Assembly (NCBI RefSeq): GCF_001660815.1
Contig: NZ_LYMI01000015.1
Location: 1 to 64,000, forward strand
Origin: Xanthomonas nasturtii
GTDB taxonomy: Bacteria > Pseudomonadota > Gammaproteobacteria > Xanthomonadales > Xanthomonadaceae
Reading direction: 5' to 3'
Length of the DNA: 64,000 nucleotides
Part shown: positions 35,917 to 44,074 of the stretch, piece by piece
Layout: the number at the start of each line of letters is the position of its first letter
How positions within the stretch are numbered: the first letter of the stretch is position 1
Program-made: the position numbers and the translations under genes
The notes under the pieces: generated by a model
The model's input: the letters and a program-made list of their open reading frames with translations, nothing else
Told to the model about the DNA's origin: nothing
Databases searched by the model: none

Positions 35917-36861
35917 TCAGGCCGCTTCGGCAACCACTTTCAGGCGGGCCAGCACATAGTCGGCCAGCTCGTGCGCGCTGTACTTGGCCACGAAGGCGTT
36001 GGCGCCGACCTGCTCGACCATGGCGTTGTTGAACACGCCCGACAAGGAGGTGTGCAGCAGCACGTACAGGCCCTGCAGGCCCGGCGTGCGCCGGATTTCC
36101 GTCGTCAGCGTATAGCCGTCCATCGCCGGCATTTCGATATCCGAGATCACCATGGCGTAGCGGTCGGCCGGGTTTTCGCCCGATGCGGCCACCTGTAGCA
36201 GGTGGTCCAGCGCCTGGCGGCCGTCCGACAGCAGGGTCGCCGAAACGCCGAGCTGGTCGAGCACGCTGCGGATCTGCTGACGCGCCACCCGCGAATCGTC
36301 CACCACCAGCACCTGGAACTGGCGGTCGTAGGTCACCAGCTGCAGCGACGGGTCCAGTTGCACGTCCTTGCTGACCTTTGCAATGTCGGCCAGCACGCTT
36401 TCCACGTCGATGACCTGGATCAGTTCGCCCTGGAAGCGCGTCACTGCCGTCAAATAAGTGGCTTCGGCGCCAAGTTCCGGCGGCGGGTGGATGTCTTCCA
36501 CCGCGATATTGACGATGCGCTCAACCCCGCTGACCAGGAAACCCTGGACCGAGCGGTTGAACTCGGCCACCACCAGGTAGCCGGGGCCGTTTTCGGAGTG
36601 CGAATCGCGTTCCGGGTGGCCGATCGCCAGGCCCAAGTCCAGCACCGGCACCGAGCGCCCGCGCACGTCGGCCACGCCGGCGAACTCGGTCGGCAGGCCC
36701 GGCACCTGGAACAGTTCCGGGCGACGCAGCACTTCCTGGACCTTGAAGACGTTGACGCCAAAAAGCTGGCGTCCGCCCAGCCTAAACAGCAGCAGCGCCA
36801 GTCGATTGTGGCCAGCCAGTCGCGTGCGCTGGTCGATGCGGTTGAGCAGATCGTGGGTCAT
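35917..36861 (-). CDS. cheV: Chemotaxis coupling/response protein CheV
   Basis: The 314-residue protein has an N-terminal CheW-like domain (about 18-165: LLFRLGGRQLFGVNVFKVQEVL, VPVLDLGLAI) and a C-terminal receiver domain (about 182-310: VLVVDDSRVARQQI, phospho-Asp in VISDIEMPAMDG, Lys in VAKYSA). It couples receptors to CheA and takes part in adaptation. It points toward flgB, and divergent flgA lies 340 bp away. Confidence 0.93.
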   Translation of the reverse strand: MTHDLLNRIDQRTRLAGHNRLALLLFRLGGRQLFGVNVFKVQEVLRRPELFQVPGLPTEFAGVADVRGRSVPVLDLGLAIGHPERDSHSENGPGYLVVAEFNRSVQGFLVSGVERIVNIAVEDIHPPPELGAEATYLTAVTRFQGELIQVIDVESVLADIAKVSKDVQLDPSLQLVTYDRQFQVLVVDDSRVARQQIRSVLDQLGVSATLLSDGRQALDHLLQVAASGENPADRYAMVISDIEMPAMDGYTLTTEIRRTPGLQGLYVLLHTSLSGVFNNAMVEQVGANAFVAKYSAHELADYVLARLKVVAEAA

Positions 36862-36960
36862 GGGGCAGATATCGACAGCGCCCCTGAGAAACTTGAGGGC
36901 TTTGTGGTTGGTCGGGGACGTTGTCGGGAATGGGGAGTCGCAATGGCGCCGGGATGAGGT

Positions 36961-37145
36961 GATTTGGGATTAGGGATTCGCTCAAAAGCGTGCACTAGCC
37001 AGTTGGTCAGGTCGCTGCTGCTTCTGCACCCTTGACAGTTTCAGTGACAGGTATCGGATAGATCCGGCGGGTGAAAGGGCCTCGGCAGCGGATAAATGAA
37101 TCACCCGCGAAGCCGCTTTCACGAATCCCGAATCCCAAATCCCGG
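36961..37145. repeat. GGGATTC-type inverted repeat pair between cheV and flgA
   Basis: GATTTGGGATTAGGGATTCG (36961-36980) pairs with CGAATCCCGAATCCCAAATC (37122-37141) at 19 of 20 positions. A similar pair lies at 39976-40105. The arms are built from a GGGATTC heptamer, a kind of motif I associate with Xanthomonas intergenic regions. Confidence 0.75.
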
Positions 37146-37153
37146 CCAAAAAC

Positions 37154-37169
37154 AGGCACACCTCTTGCA
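37154..37169 (+). promoter_or_regulatory. Sigma-54 promoter of flgA
   Basis: AGGCACACCTCTTGCA fits TGGCAC-N5-TTGCW with one mismatch and ends 33 bp before the flgA ATG. Confidence 0.88.
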
Positions 37170-37202
37170 CTGTCTTCCGGGTCTTCCTCCGGATCTGGTC
37201 CC

Positions 37203-37847
37203 ATGCGCCTGCTCCTGCTTGTCATCTTGTTGGCTGCCGCTCCGGCCTGGGCCCAGAGCTACCAGTCTGTCGATTCCATCCGTGCGGCCGCGCTGGCCAC
37301 CGTCGGGCCCGATGCCGAAGCCGAAGCGACGCTCGACCCGGGGCTGCGCATGCCGGCCTGCCCGATCGCGCTGCAGGCGCAGCCCACCGGCACCAATACG
37401 GTGGAAGTGGCTTGCCCGCAGCCGGCCGGCTGGCGCCTGTTCGTGCCGCTGAAGGTGCGCCGCAATCAGGATGTGCTGGTGCTGCGCCGGGGCATCAGCG
37501 CTGGAGAAACCATCTCGCTGGCCGATATCAGTATCGAGAAGCGTGACGCCGCCCGCATCGTCGGTGCGGTACTGGCCGACCCGGTGGCCGCAGTGGGCAA
37601 GTCGGCCCGCCGCATCCTGCCGGCCGGTTCGCTGCTCTCGGCCAATGATCTGGTGACGCAGCGGCTGGTACGGCGCGGCGACACGGTCCCACTGGTGTCG
37701 CGCAACGGTGGCCTGGAAGTGCGCATGAGTGGTCGCGCGCTGTCCGATGCCGGCGAAAACGAACGGGTGTCGGTGGAGAATTCGTCCTCGCGCCGGGTTG
37801 TGCAGGGCATTGTTGAAGCGAGCGGAACCGTTGTGGTCTCCAGGTAA
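37203..37847 (+). CDS. flgA: Flagellar P-ring chaperone FlgA
   Basis: The 214-residue protein has a signal peptide (MRLLLLVILLAAAPAWAQS), and a C-terminal SAF-type domain (about 90-214: RNQDVLVLRRGISAGETISLADI; NERVSVENSSSRRVVQGIVEASG). It works in the periplasm to assemble FlgI into the P ring. ATG 37203 starts the signal peptide; the longer frame would include the sigma-54 promoter. Confidence 0.93.
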   Translation: MRLLLLVILLAAAPAWAQSYQSVDSIRAAALATVGPDAEAEATLDPGLRMPACPIALQAQPTGTNTVEVACPQPAGWRLFVPLKVRRNQDVLVLRRGISAGETISLADISIEKRDAARIVGAVLADPVAAVGKSARRILPAGSLLSANDLVTQRLVRRGDTVPLVSRNGGLEVRMSGRALSDAGENERVSVENSSSRRVVQGIVEASGTVVVSR

Positions 37848-37857
37848 AAATTTTCTA

Positions 37858-37884
37858 TAAAGTTTTTTTTCTGGGTGCCGTTAT
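37858..37884 (+). promoter_or_regulatory. Sigma-28 (FliA) promoter of flgM
   Basis: TAAAGTTT-N11-GCCGTTAT, with a perfect -35 and exact spacing, 29 bp before the flgM ATG. Confidence 0.9.
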
Positions 37885-37913
37885 CCCCTACGACCTGTAG
37901 AGGAGTTCCTGAC

Positions 37914-38225
37914 ATGACCCAGAAAATCGAAGGCAATCTACCGACCGCTGCCACCCTTCGTACCGCGGCCACCAGCAGCAAGATCGCTTCGGCCGGCGAA
38001 GATCGCGCGTCCCCGATTGCAGCCTTACCGCCCACCGACAGCGTCAAGCTGACCGGTGAAGCCACCAATCTGCAGAACCTGCAGCGCGAGCTTTCGCAGT
38101 CCTCGGCGATCGACACCGGTCGCGTGCAGGCGGTGAAGGATGCCCTGCAGAACGGCAGCTATTCCATCAACCCGGATGCCATCGCCAGCCGCATGATGGA
38201 TCTGAATCAGCAACTGGCGGGTTGA
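37914..38225 (+). CDS. flgM: Anti-sigma-28 factor FlgM
   Basis: The 103-residue, low-complexity N-terminal half is followed by the FliA-binding C-terminal part (VKLTGEATNLQNLQRELS..IDTGRVQAVKDALQNGSYSINPDAIASRMMDL). It holds FliA inactive until the hook is complete and FlgM is exported. AGGAG precedes the ATG. Its own sigma-28 promoter gives the usual feedback loop. Confidence 0.93.
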   Translation: MTQKIEGNLPTAATLRTAATSSKIASAGEDRASPIAALPPTDSVKLTGEATNLQNLQRELSQSSAIDTGRVQAVKDALQNGSYSINPDAIASRMMDLNQQLAG

Positions 38226-38241
38226 TCCCCGACTTAAAAGG

Positions 38242-38574
38242 ATGAACGTGAACGAGTTCCTGCAACGTCTCAGCGACGCGCTGGCCGGCGAACGCCAGGC
38301 ATTACTCGAGAACGACATCGATGGGTTGATGCGACACACGCAGGACAAGCTGTCGGCGCTGCGCGCGCTCGAAGCGGCAATGCCTGCAGGCGAAGAAGAG
38401 CGCCTGCGTGAGCTGGCCGAAGCCAATCGCGCCAACGGTGCGCTGCTGGCACGCCGGCGGCGCGAAGTGAACTGGGCGCTGCGTCACCTGGGCCGCACCG
38501 AAAGTGCGCCGTCCTACGACGCCAAGGGGCAATCGAGCGTGTTGCGCGGCGGCCGTTCGCTGGCAGTCGCCTAA
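38242..38574 (+). CDS. flgN: FlgK/FlgL export chaperone FlgN
   Basis: The 110-residue helical protein (MNVNEFLQRLSDALAGERQALLENDIDGLMRHTQDKLSAL) follows flgM by 16 bp, which is the standard flgMN pairing. FlgN holds FlgK and FlgL for export. The call rests on the FlgN-like helical pattern, size and position. Confidence 0.82.
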   Translation: MNVNEFLQRLSDALAGERQALLENDIDGLMRHTQDKLSALRALEAAMPAGEEERLRELAEANRANGALLARRRREVNWALRHLGRTESAPSYDAKGQSSVLRGGRSLAVA

Positions 38575-38742
38575 GTCGCCAAGGCGTTTTTTGCAGCACA
38601 CAGGGCTGCAGATAACGCGGCATGCGTATGGGAGCCGGCTTGCGTTGCGCGGCCTGCGACACAGCGCCGGTAATGCGAAACGGCGATACGGCGCGTCAAC
38701 GGTTCGGCGTATATTGGGGCATCCTCTCCGCCGCCTGCTCCC

Positions 38743-39969
38743 GTGACCGCCAAGTTTTTTCTCAATCAAGCCTTACTACCGTCCCCGGACATCCTGCGCG
38801 CCTTTGGCGACCAGATGCTGGAGGGCGTGCTGCTGTTCCGCGCCGACGGAAAGCTGATTCTGGCCAATGCCATTGCACGCCAAAGCCTGTGCAAGGAAGA
38901 CCCCGCCGACGATCGCAACCTGGGCGAGCGGATTTCGCAGGTGTTGCCATCGGACGCACTCAATCAGGCGCGCAGCAAGGGCAGCTGGACCGGCAGCCTG
39001 CCGGTGGCCGACCGGGTGGTCATCGCGCATCTGTATTACAACGAAGAGCACGGCCTCGGGCATTTTCTGGCGTTGTTCCACAACATCGAAGGCCAGCAGG
39101 ATTACGAGCGCGAGCTGCAACAACGCCACGCCGAACTGCGTCAGGCCTATCTGCGTTTGAACGGCGCGCAAGACAAACTGCTGCAGTCGGAAAAAATGGC
39201 CTCCATCGGCCAGTTGGCCGCAGGCGTGGCGCACGAAATCAATAATCCGATCGGCTATGTGCACTCCAATCTGGGCAGCCTGCAGGAATATCTGCGCAGC
39301 CTGTTCACCCTGATCGAGGCGTATGAGCGCGCGCTGCAGGCGCCGGACCCGAAGGCGCTGATTCCGGAAATCGACGAGATCCGCAACCGCGCCGATATCG
39401 ACTTCATCAGCCGCGACCTGCCGCAATTGATGGCCGAATCGCGCGAAGGCATCGAGCGGGTGACCCGCATCGTGCGCGACCTCAAGGACTTCTCGTACTC
39501 GGACCGCTCCGAGTCGTGGAAGATGGTGGACCTGCACGCAGGTCTCGAATCCACGATCAACATCATCTGGAACGAGCTCAAGTACAAGGTCACCCTGGAG
39601 CGCAATTACGCCGAGCTGCCGCTGGTGGAGTGCCTGCCGTCCGAGCTCAACCAGGTGTACATGAACATGCTGCTCAACGCCGGCCAGGCCATCGTCGAGC
39701 GCGGCACGATTACCGTCACCACCGGCCGCGACGAGGCGGAAAACGTCTGGATCCAGTTCCAGGACAGCGGCGCGGGCATCGCCCCGGACCTGCTGCAGCG
39801 CATCTTCGACCCGTTTTTCACCACCAAACCAGTCGGCAGCGGCACCGGCCTGGGCCTGTCGATTTCCTACGGCATCATCAACAAGCACCACGGCCGCATC
39901 GATGTCGAAAGCACGCCGGGGCAGGGCGCCAGTTTCAGGATCGTGCTACCGATCCGGCAGCCGCGCTGA
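38743..39969 (+). CDS. ravS: PAS-sensor histidine kinase (RavS-like)
   Basis: The 408-residue soluble kinase has an N-terminal PAS-like domain (about 14-118), a coiled coil (about 120-150) and a kinase core: H164 in VAHEINNPIGYVHSNL, N-box NMLLNAGQAI, G1 box DSGAGI, and GTGLGLSI. The start is GTG 38743. The position beside ravR/ravA-like genes, a kinase of this size and the presence of vemR point to RavS, which I recall as acting on VemR in X. campestris. The gene name is from context and memory. Confidence 0.75.
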   Translation: MTAKFFLNQALLPSPDILRAFGDQMLEGVLLFRADGKLILANAIARQSLCKEDPADDRNLGERISQVLPSDALNQARSKGSWTGSLPVADRVVIAHLYYNEEHGLGHFLALFHNIEGQQDYERELQQRHAELRQAYLRLNGAQDKLLQSEKMASIGQLAAGVAHEINNPIGYVHSNLGSLQEYLRSLFTLIEAYERALQAPDPKALIPEIDEIRNRADIDFISRDLPQLMAESREGIERVTRIVRDLKDFSYSDRSESWKMVDLHAGLESTINIIWNELKYKVTLERNYAELPLVECLPSELNQVYMNMLLNAGQAIVERGTITVTTGRDEAENVWIQFQDSGAGIAPDLLQRIFDPFFTTKPVGSGTGLGLSISYGIINKHHGRIDVESTPGQGASFRIVLPIRQPR

Positions 39970-39975
39970 CGCGCT

Positions 39976-40105
39976 GGGATTGGTTGTTCGGGATTCGGGA
40001 TTCGCAACAGCCGACATTGCCGTCGCTGATCGTCAATGCGCCGTCTGACCCGATGGCGCCGCTCCGCGCTTTTGACCAATCCCGAATCCCAAATCCCTAT
40101 TCCCG
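39976..40105. repeat. GGGATTC-type inverted repeat between convergent genes
   Basis: GGGATTGGTTGTTCGGGATT and the following CGGGATTCG (to 40004) face CCAATCCCGAATCCCAAATC and CC (40076-40097). The pair lies between convergent ravS-like and ravR-like genes, so it could end transcription from both sides, although no long T-runs are present. Confidence 0.7.
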
Positions 40106-41818
40106 GCCGTTCCGCAACTCATCATGGGTGCGGAATGCCTGGCGAATATGCTCACGCAGCTCGTCGTCGTTCCAGGGTTTGGTCAGGAAGCGGTAGATCG
40201 CGCCGCGGTTGATCGCTTCGGTCACCGTGGCCAGATCCGTGTAGCCGGAGAGCACCAGGCGCACGGTGTCGGGGTAGAGCATCTTGACCCGGCCCAGGAA
40301 CTCGGTGCCGCTCATGTCGCTCATGCGCTGGTCGGACAGGATCACCTGCACATCGTTGGTGGCGAGCAGGTCGAAGGCATCGCGCACATTGCCTGCCGCC
40401 AGAATCCGGTAGCCGTCGCGACGGAACAAACGCACCAGCGAGCGCAGCACGTTCTCTTCGTCGTCCAGCAGCAGCAACGTGCGGTCGGGGCGGCTTTCGG
40501 CAAACGATTCCGGGCGCAGATAGCGGCGCCGTAGCGCCATGCCGGCGGACTCTGCCGACATCGGCTCGCCAAACAGGTAGCCCTGGAAGATGTCGCAATC
40601 GTTGCGCCGCAGAAAGCCCAGCTGCGCCTGCGATTCCACACCGTTGGCGATCACCGTCATGCCGAGCTGGTGGCCCATGGCGATGATGGCGCGCGCAATC
40701 GCCGCCTCGCGGCTGCCAGCCGGTGCGCTCTTGATGAAGCTGCGATCGATCTTCAGCCGGTCCACCGGATAGCGCACCAACGCGCTCAGGCTGGAATCGC
40801 CGGTACCGAAGTTGTCCAGACTCAGGCTGATGCCTTCGTTGCGCAGGTTGGCCATCGTCTCGTGGACGAAGTTGACGTTGTTGGTCAACGCGCTTTCATT
40901 GATCTCCAGCGTGACGAATTGCGCCGGCACGCCGGCGGTTTGCAGCATCGCCATCACTTCGTTGAAGAAGCCCGGGCGTAGCAACTGCAGCGTGGAGACG
41001 TTCACCGCGATGCTGAAATCGTCGAAGCCCTGGTCGCGCCACAGCCGCGCCTGGCGCACCGCGTTTTGCAGCACCCATTCGCCGATCTGCACGATCACGC
41101 CCAGGCGCTCGGCGGTGCGCATGAAACGCTCCGGCACCAGCATGCCCAGGGTGGGCGATTGCCAGCGCAGCAGCGCTTCCATGCCCACGATGCGGCCGTC
41201 GCGCGCACTCACCAAGGGCTGGTAACGCAGGCGCAATTCGCCATGCGGAATCGCATCGACGATCTGCCGCGCAATGATGCTTTCGCTATGCGCGTTGGTC
41301 GCCGAATTGCGCGTATACAGCCGCACCGTATTGCCGCCTTCGCGCGCGGCCTGGTAGGTGGCTTCTTCGGCGTAGTCCAGCAACGTGGACAGCGAGGTGG
41401 AGTGTTCCGGACACAGGCTGATGCCGACCTTGCCGGTCATGAACAAGGTATACGGCAGCACCGACAGCGGCAGCTCCAGTTGCTGGCGGATCTCTTCGGC
41501 GAAGTCTTCCGGCAACGGCGTGTCTTCGCGACGCACCGCCACCACGATCATTTCATCGCTGCCGTGGCGCCACAGCTTGCCGCGCGTTCCGAGAAATTCC
41601 TGCAGGCGGCGCGCTACCAGCGTGAGCGCCTGGTCACCGACTTCGCCACTCATGTTCTCGTTGATCGAAGCGAAGTGATCGATGTCGATGTGGAAGATCA
41701 TCAGCGGCGGGCCGCCGGACGCGGCCGCATCCACCAGATGCAGCAACTCGGGGTTACCCGCGCCAAGTCGTGTGGGCTTGACGATTTCCAGTCCGGGCGG
41801 GATTACAGGGCTCCACAT
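40097..41818 (-). CDS. ravR: GGDEF-EAL-REC cyclic-di-GMP regulator (RavR-like)
   Basis: The 573-residue protein has an N-terminal GGDEF domain with HGSDE instead of GGDEF (about 86-90), an EAL domain (about 190-425) with MEALLRWQ, EINESAL, DRLKIDRSF and a receiver domain at the C terminus (about 440-560: LLLDDEENVL, VILSDQRMSD, KPW). The cyclase half should be inactive. In the EAL half DDFGTG reads DNFGTG, one metal-ligand change. The unusual domain order matches RavR of X. campestris, a c-di-GMP phosphodiesterase for virulence control. It lies 3 bp after the upstream kinase gene. Confidence 0.82.
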   Translation of the reverse strand: MWSPVIPPGLEIVKPTRLGAGNPELLHLVDAAASGGPPLMIFHIDIDHFASINENMSGEVGDQALTLVARRLQEFLGTRGKLWRHGSDEMIVVAVRREDTPLPEDFAEEIRQQLELPLSVLPYTLFMTGKVGISLCPEHSTSLSTLLDYAEEATYQAAREGGNTVRLYTRNSATNAHSESIIARQIVDAIPHGELRLRYQPLVSARDGRIVGMEALLRWQSPTLGMLVPERFMRTAERLGVIVQIGEWVLQNAVRQARLWRDQGFDDFSIAVNVSTLQLLRPGFFNEVMAMLQTAGVPAQFVTLEINESALTNNVNFVHETMANLRNEGISLSLDNFGTGDSSLSALVRYPVDRLKIDRSFIKSAPAGSREAAIARAIIAMGHQLGMTVIANGVESQAQLGFLRRNDCDIFQGYLFGEPMSAESAGMALRRRYLRPESFAESRPDRTLLLLDDEENVLRSLVRLFRRDGYRILAAGNVRDAFDLLATNDVQVILSDQRMSDMSGTEFLGRVKMLYPDTVRLVLSGYTDLATVTEAINRGAIYRFLTKPWNDDELREHIRQAFRTHDELRNGRE

Positions 41819-41821
41819 GAC

Positions 41822-43954
41822 TCAACGTCCACCATCGTCGTGGACGGACTCGCCGACCGGGTGATAGGGCAGGCGCAACGTCACGCGCGTGCCTGCTCCG
41901 GGGGCTGATTCTATCGCGAGCGTGCCGCCGACGGTTTGCGCACGCTCACGCATCACGATCAGCCCCAGCCCGCGCGGACCCTCCGGCTCGAAGCCGTCGC
42001 CGTCATCGCTGACTTCCAGACGGAAACTGTCGCCGTCGATCGATTGCAGGCTCATGCGCACCTCGCCCGCACAGGCGTGCCGCAGCGCATTGGTGAGGCT
42101 TTCCTGCGCGATACGGAAGCAGGCCTGTTCGATCTCGTTGCCCGGCCGTTCGTCGAGCGCCTGAATGTCCAGCTCCAGCCGCACCTGTGAGGCGCGGAAC
42201 AGCATCGACGCCTGCCAGCGCAATGCAGCTTCCAGGCCCAACGCATCGAGTTGTGGCGGACGCAACAGCATCGACAGATTGCGCAGCTTGGTCACCGTGC
42301 TGTCGGCCAGCGATACCACTTCCAGCAGATCCTCGCGGCGTGCATCGGCGTCCAGCTCGTCCAGCGCTGCATGCGCGGACAGCTTCATCGCAGTGATCGC
42401 TTGCCCGATATCGTCATGCAGATCGCGCGAGATGGCGCGGCGCTCGTCTTCCTGCAGCGAGAACAGCCGCTTGGCCATGGCCTGCAGTTCGGCATTGCTC
42501 TCGGCCAAGGCATCGCGCATGCGCTCGGGTTCGCTCAGGTCGCGCACCACCAGCAACTTGCAGCTGCGTCCGCCATAGCGGATATCGCCTGCCGACAGAC
42601 CGGCGTAGAAGGTGCTGCCATCGCGACGGCGCATGGCGCGTGCGCTGGAGACCGGCTCGTTGCGGTCGCTGCCTGCGCGCAGATACTCGCGTACCACCGG
42701 CAGGTCGCTGTCGCCGACCAGGGTCTGCAGCGGTTCGCCCAGAATGGTCTCGCCCTGAAAGCCGAACTGGATCGAACCGGCGGCGTTGGCATACATCACG
42801 TGCTCGTCGGCCAGGATGAGCACACCGTCGGGCAGTACGCGCACCAGTTCGCGGAATTGTTCCTCGCGTTCGCGCAGTAGGCGGCGCGACTGTTCGCGTT
42901 CGCTCACGTCCTGCAAGGTGCCGTGCACATGGCGTGCGCCGCCTGGGCTGGTCACGCTCTCGGCGCGCAGATGCACGGTGCGCGGTTGCGAATCGCCACC
43001 AGTCAGCGGCAGCAACACATCGATCTGCACCTCGCCACCGGTGCACATGTCTTCAATCATGCGTTCGATGCGCGCCTGGGTGGCGCTGTCGGAGGCGGTC
43101 AGCAATTCTTCCAGCCGATGCTCGCGACGGTGCATCGGCACGCTGCGCCCCAGCAGGCGATACACCGCCGGCGAATAGCGGCCCAGACCGGTTGTACGGT
43201 CCAGCTGCCACGAACCCAGCCGTGCGATGCTTTGTGCTTCTTCCAGACGCTCTAGCGCCTCGTCGCGCAGATGCTGCGCCTGGCGCTCTTGGTTACGGTC
43301 CACCGTGACCACCAGGCGGGCAGGGCCGCTGGTCAGATGCAGCTGATTGCTGCGCACTTCGACATGGCGTGGCCCGCTGCGCGTCAGCAGCTCCTCGTTC
43401 AACACGCAGGTGGCATCTCCTTTGCCCCGAATCTGCGCAATGACCTCTTCCAGCCGTTCACCATCGGCGTTGGGCCAGATCGCCTGCAGCGTCTGCTGCA
43501 GGAATTCGTCGCGTTCCCAGCCGAAAAATTCCAGCGCCGCCGGATTGGCATCGAGGATGCGCATGCTGGCCAGGTCGTAGATGAAGGCCGGGCTGGGCAG
43601 GGCCAGGAACTTGGCCTGCAGCAAGGCCTCGGACTGCGCCAGCTGCGCGTGCTCGTCCACGATCAACCTCATGAAGCGGCGCAGCACCAGGTGAATGACG
43701 ATGCTCGACACCACCAGAAAGCTGGCGTCCGACCAGCGCTCCGGCATGGCGGCGCCGGCCAGGTTGAGCAGCCGGTTGCCCAGCAGCAGCCAGACCACAC
43801 CGACCAGCAGATACAGGCCGGTCAACGTCCACAGGCCTTGCTGCAGGCGCTCGGCGAGGCGGAGGCGGGACACGGGGGCAGACGAAAACGCGGGCGCGGC
43901 GACGGGCTGTTGCATGGATCCGCGGACGACCTTGGGTGCTGGCGATACGGCCAT
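41822..43954 (-). CDS. ravA: Membrane PAS histidine kinase (RavA-like)
   Basis: The 710-residue protein has two membrane helices (about 40-90), three PAS-type domains (about 115-230, 245-355, 370-480), a HisKA_3 segment with SRDLHDDIGQAI (about 505) and a C-terminal ATPase domain (SDDGDGFEP, GLGLIVMRERA). It is the likely partner of the regulator 3 bp downstream. The pairing and place match ravA-ravR. The sensed signal is unknown; PAS domains of this sort often bind small molecules or redox cofactors. Confidence 0.75.
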   Translation of the reverse strand: MAVSPAPKVVRGSMQQPVAAPAFSSAPVSRLRLAERLQQGLWTLTGLYLLVGVVWLLLGNRLLNLAGAAMPERWSDASFLVVSSIVIHLVLRRFMRLIVDEHAQLAQSEALLQAKFLALPSPAFIYDLASMRILDANPAALEFFGWERDEFLQQTLQAIWPNADGERLEEVIAQIRGKGDATCVLNEELLTRSGPRHVEVRSNQLHLTSGPARLVVTVDRNQERQAQHLRDEALERLEEAQSIARLGSWQLDRTTGLGRYSPAVYRLLGRSVPMHRREHRLEELLTASDSATQARIERMIEDMCTGGEVQIDVLLPLTGGDSQPRTVHLRAESVTSPGGARHVHGTLQDVSEREQSRRLLREREEQFRELVRVLPDGVLILADEHVMYANAAGSIQFGFQGETILGEPLQTLVGDSDLPVVREYLRAGSDRNEPVSSARAMRRRDGSTFYAGLSAGDIRYGGRSCKLLVVRDLSEPERMRDALAESNAELQAMAKRLFSLQEDERRAISRDLHDDIGQAITAMKLSAHAALDELDADARREDLLEVVSLADSTVTKLRNLSMLLRPPQLDALGLEAALRWQASMLFRASQVRLELDIQALDERPGNEIEQACFRIAQESLTNALRHACAGEVRMSLQSIDGDSFRLEVSDDGDGFEPEGPRGLGLIVMRERAQTVGGTLAIESAPGAGTRVTLRLPYHPVGESVHDDGGR

Positions 43955-44000
43955 CTTAGCCGTAAGTCGGTCCGGTTCGGTCCAGCTCGAAACAGGCGCC

Positions 44001-44027
44001 TCAACTAATCGACGACACGGCCGTTAT
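44001..44027 (+). promoter_or_regulatory. Weak sigma-28-like site before the PAS-GGDEF-EAL gene
   Basis: The -10 box GCCGTTAT is identical to those of fliC and flgM, with N11 spacing, but the -35 TCAACTAA matches TAAAGTTT at only 4 of 8. It ends 47 bp before the GTG start. Confidence 0.3.
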
Positions 44028-44074
44028 CCATTGCGACTCCGAAGGCCGGGGTCGATTCTTCGGAGTGTTCCAGA

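Noticed and set aside
37022-37060. FliA-like CCGATACC upstream of cheV
   Set aside because: The expected -35 region does not match TAAAGTTT and the distance to cheV is about 190 bp.
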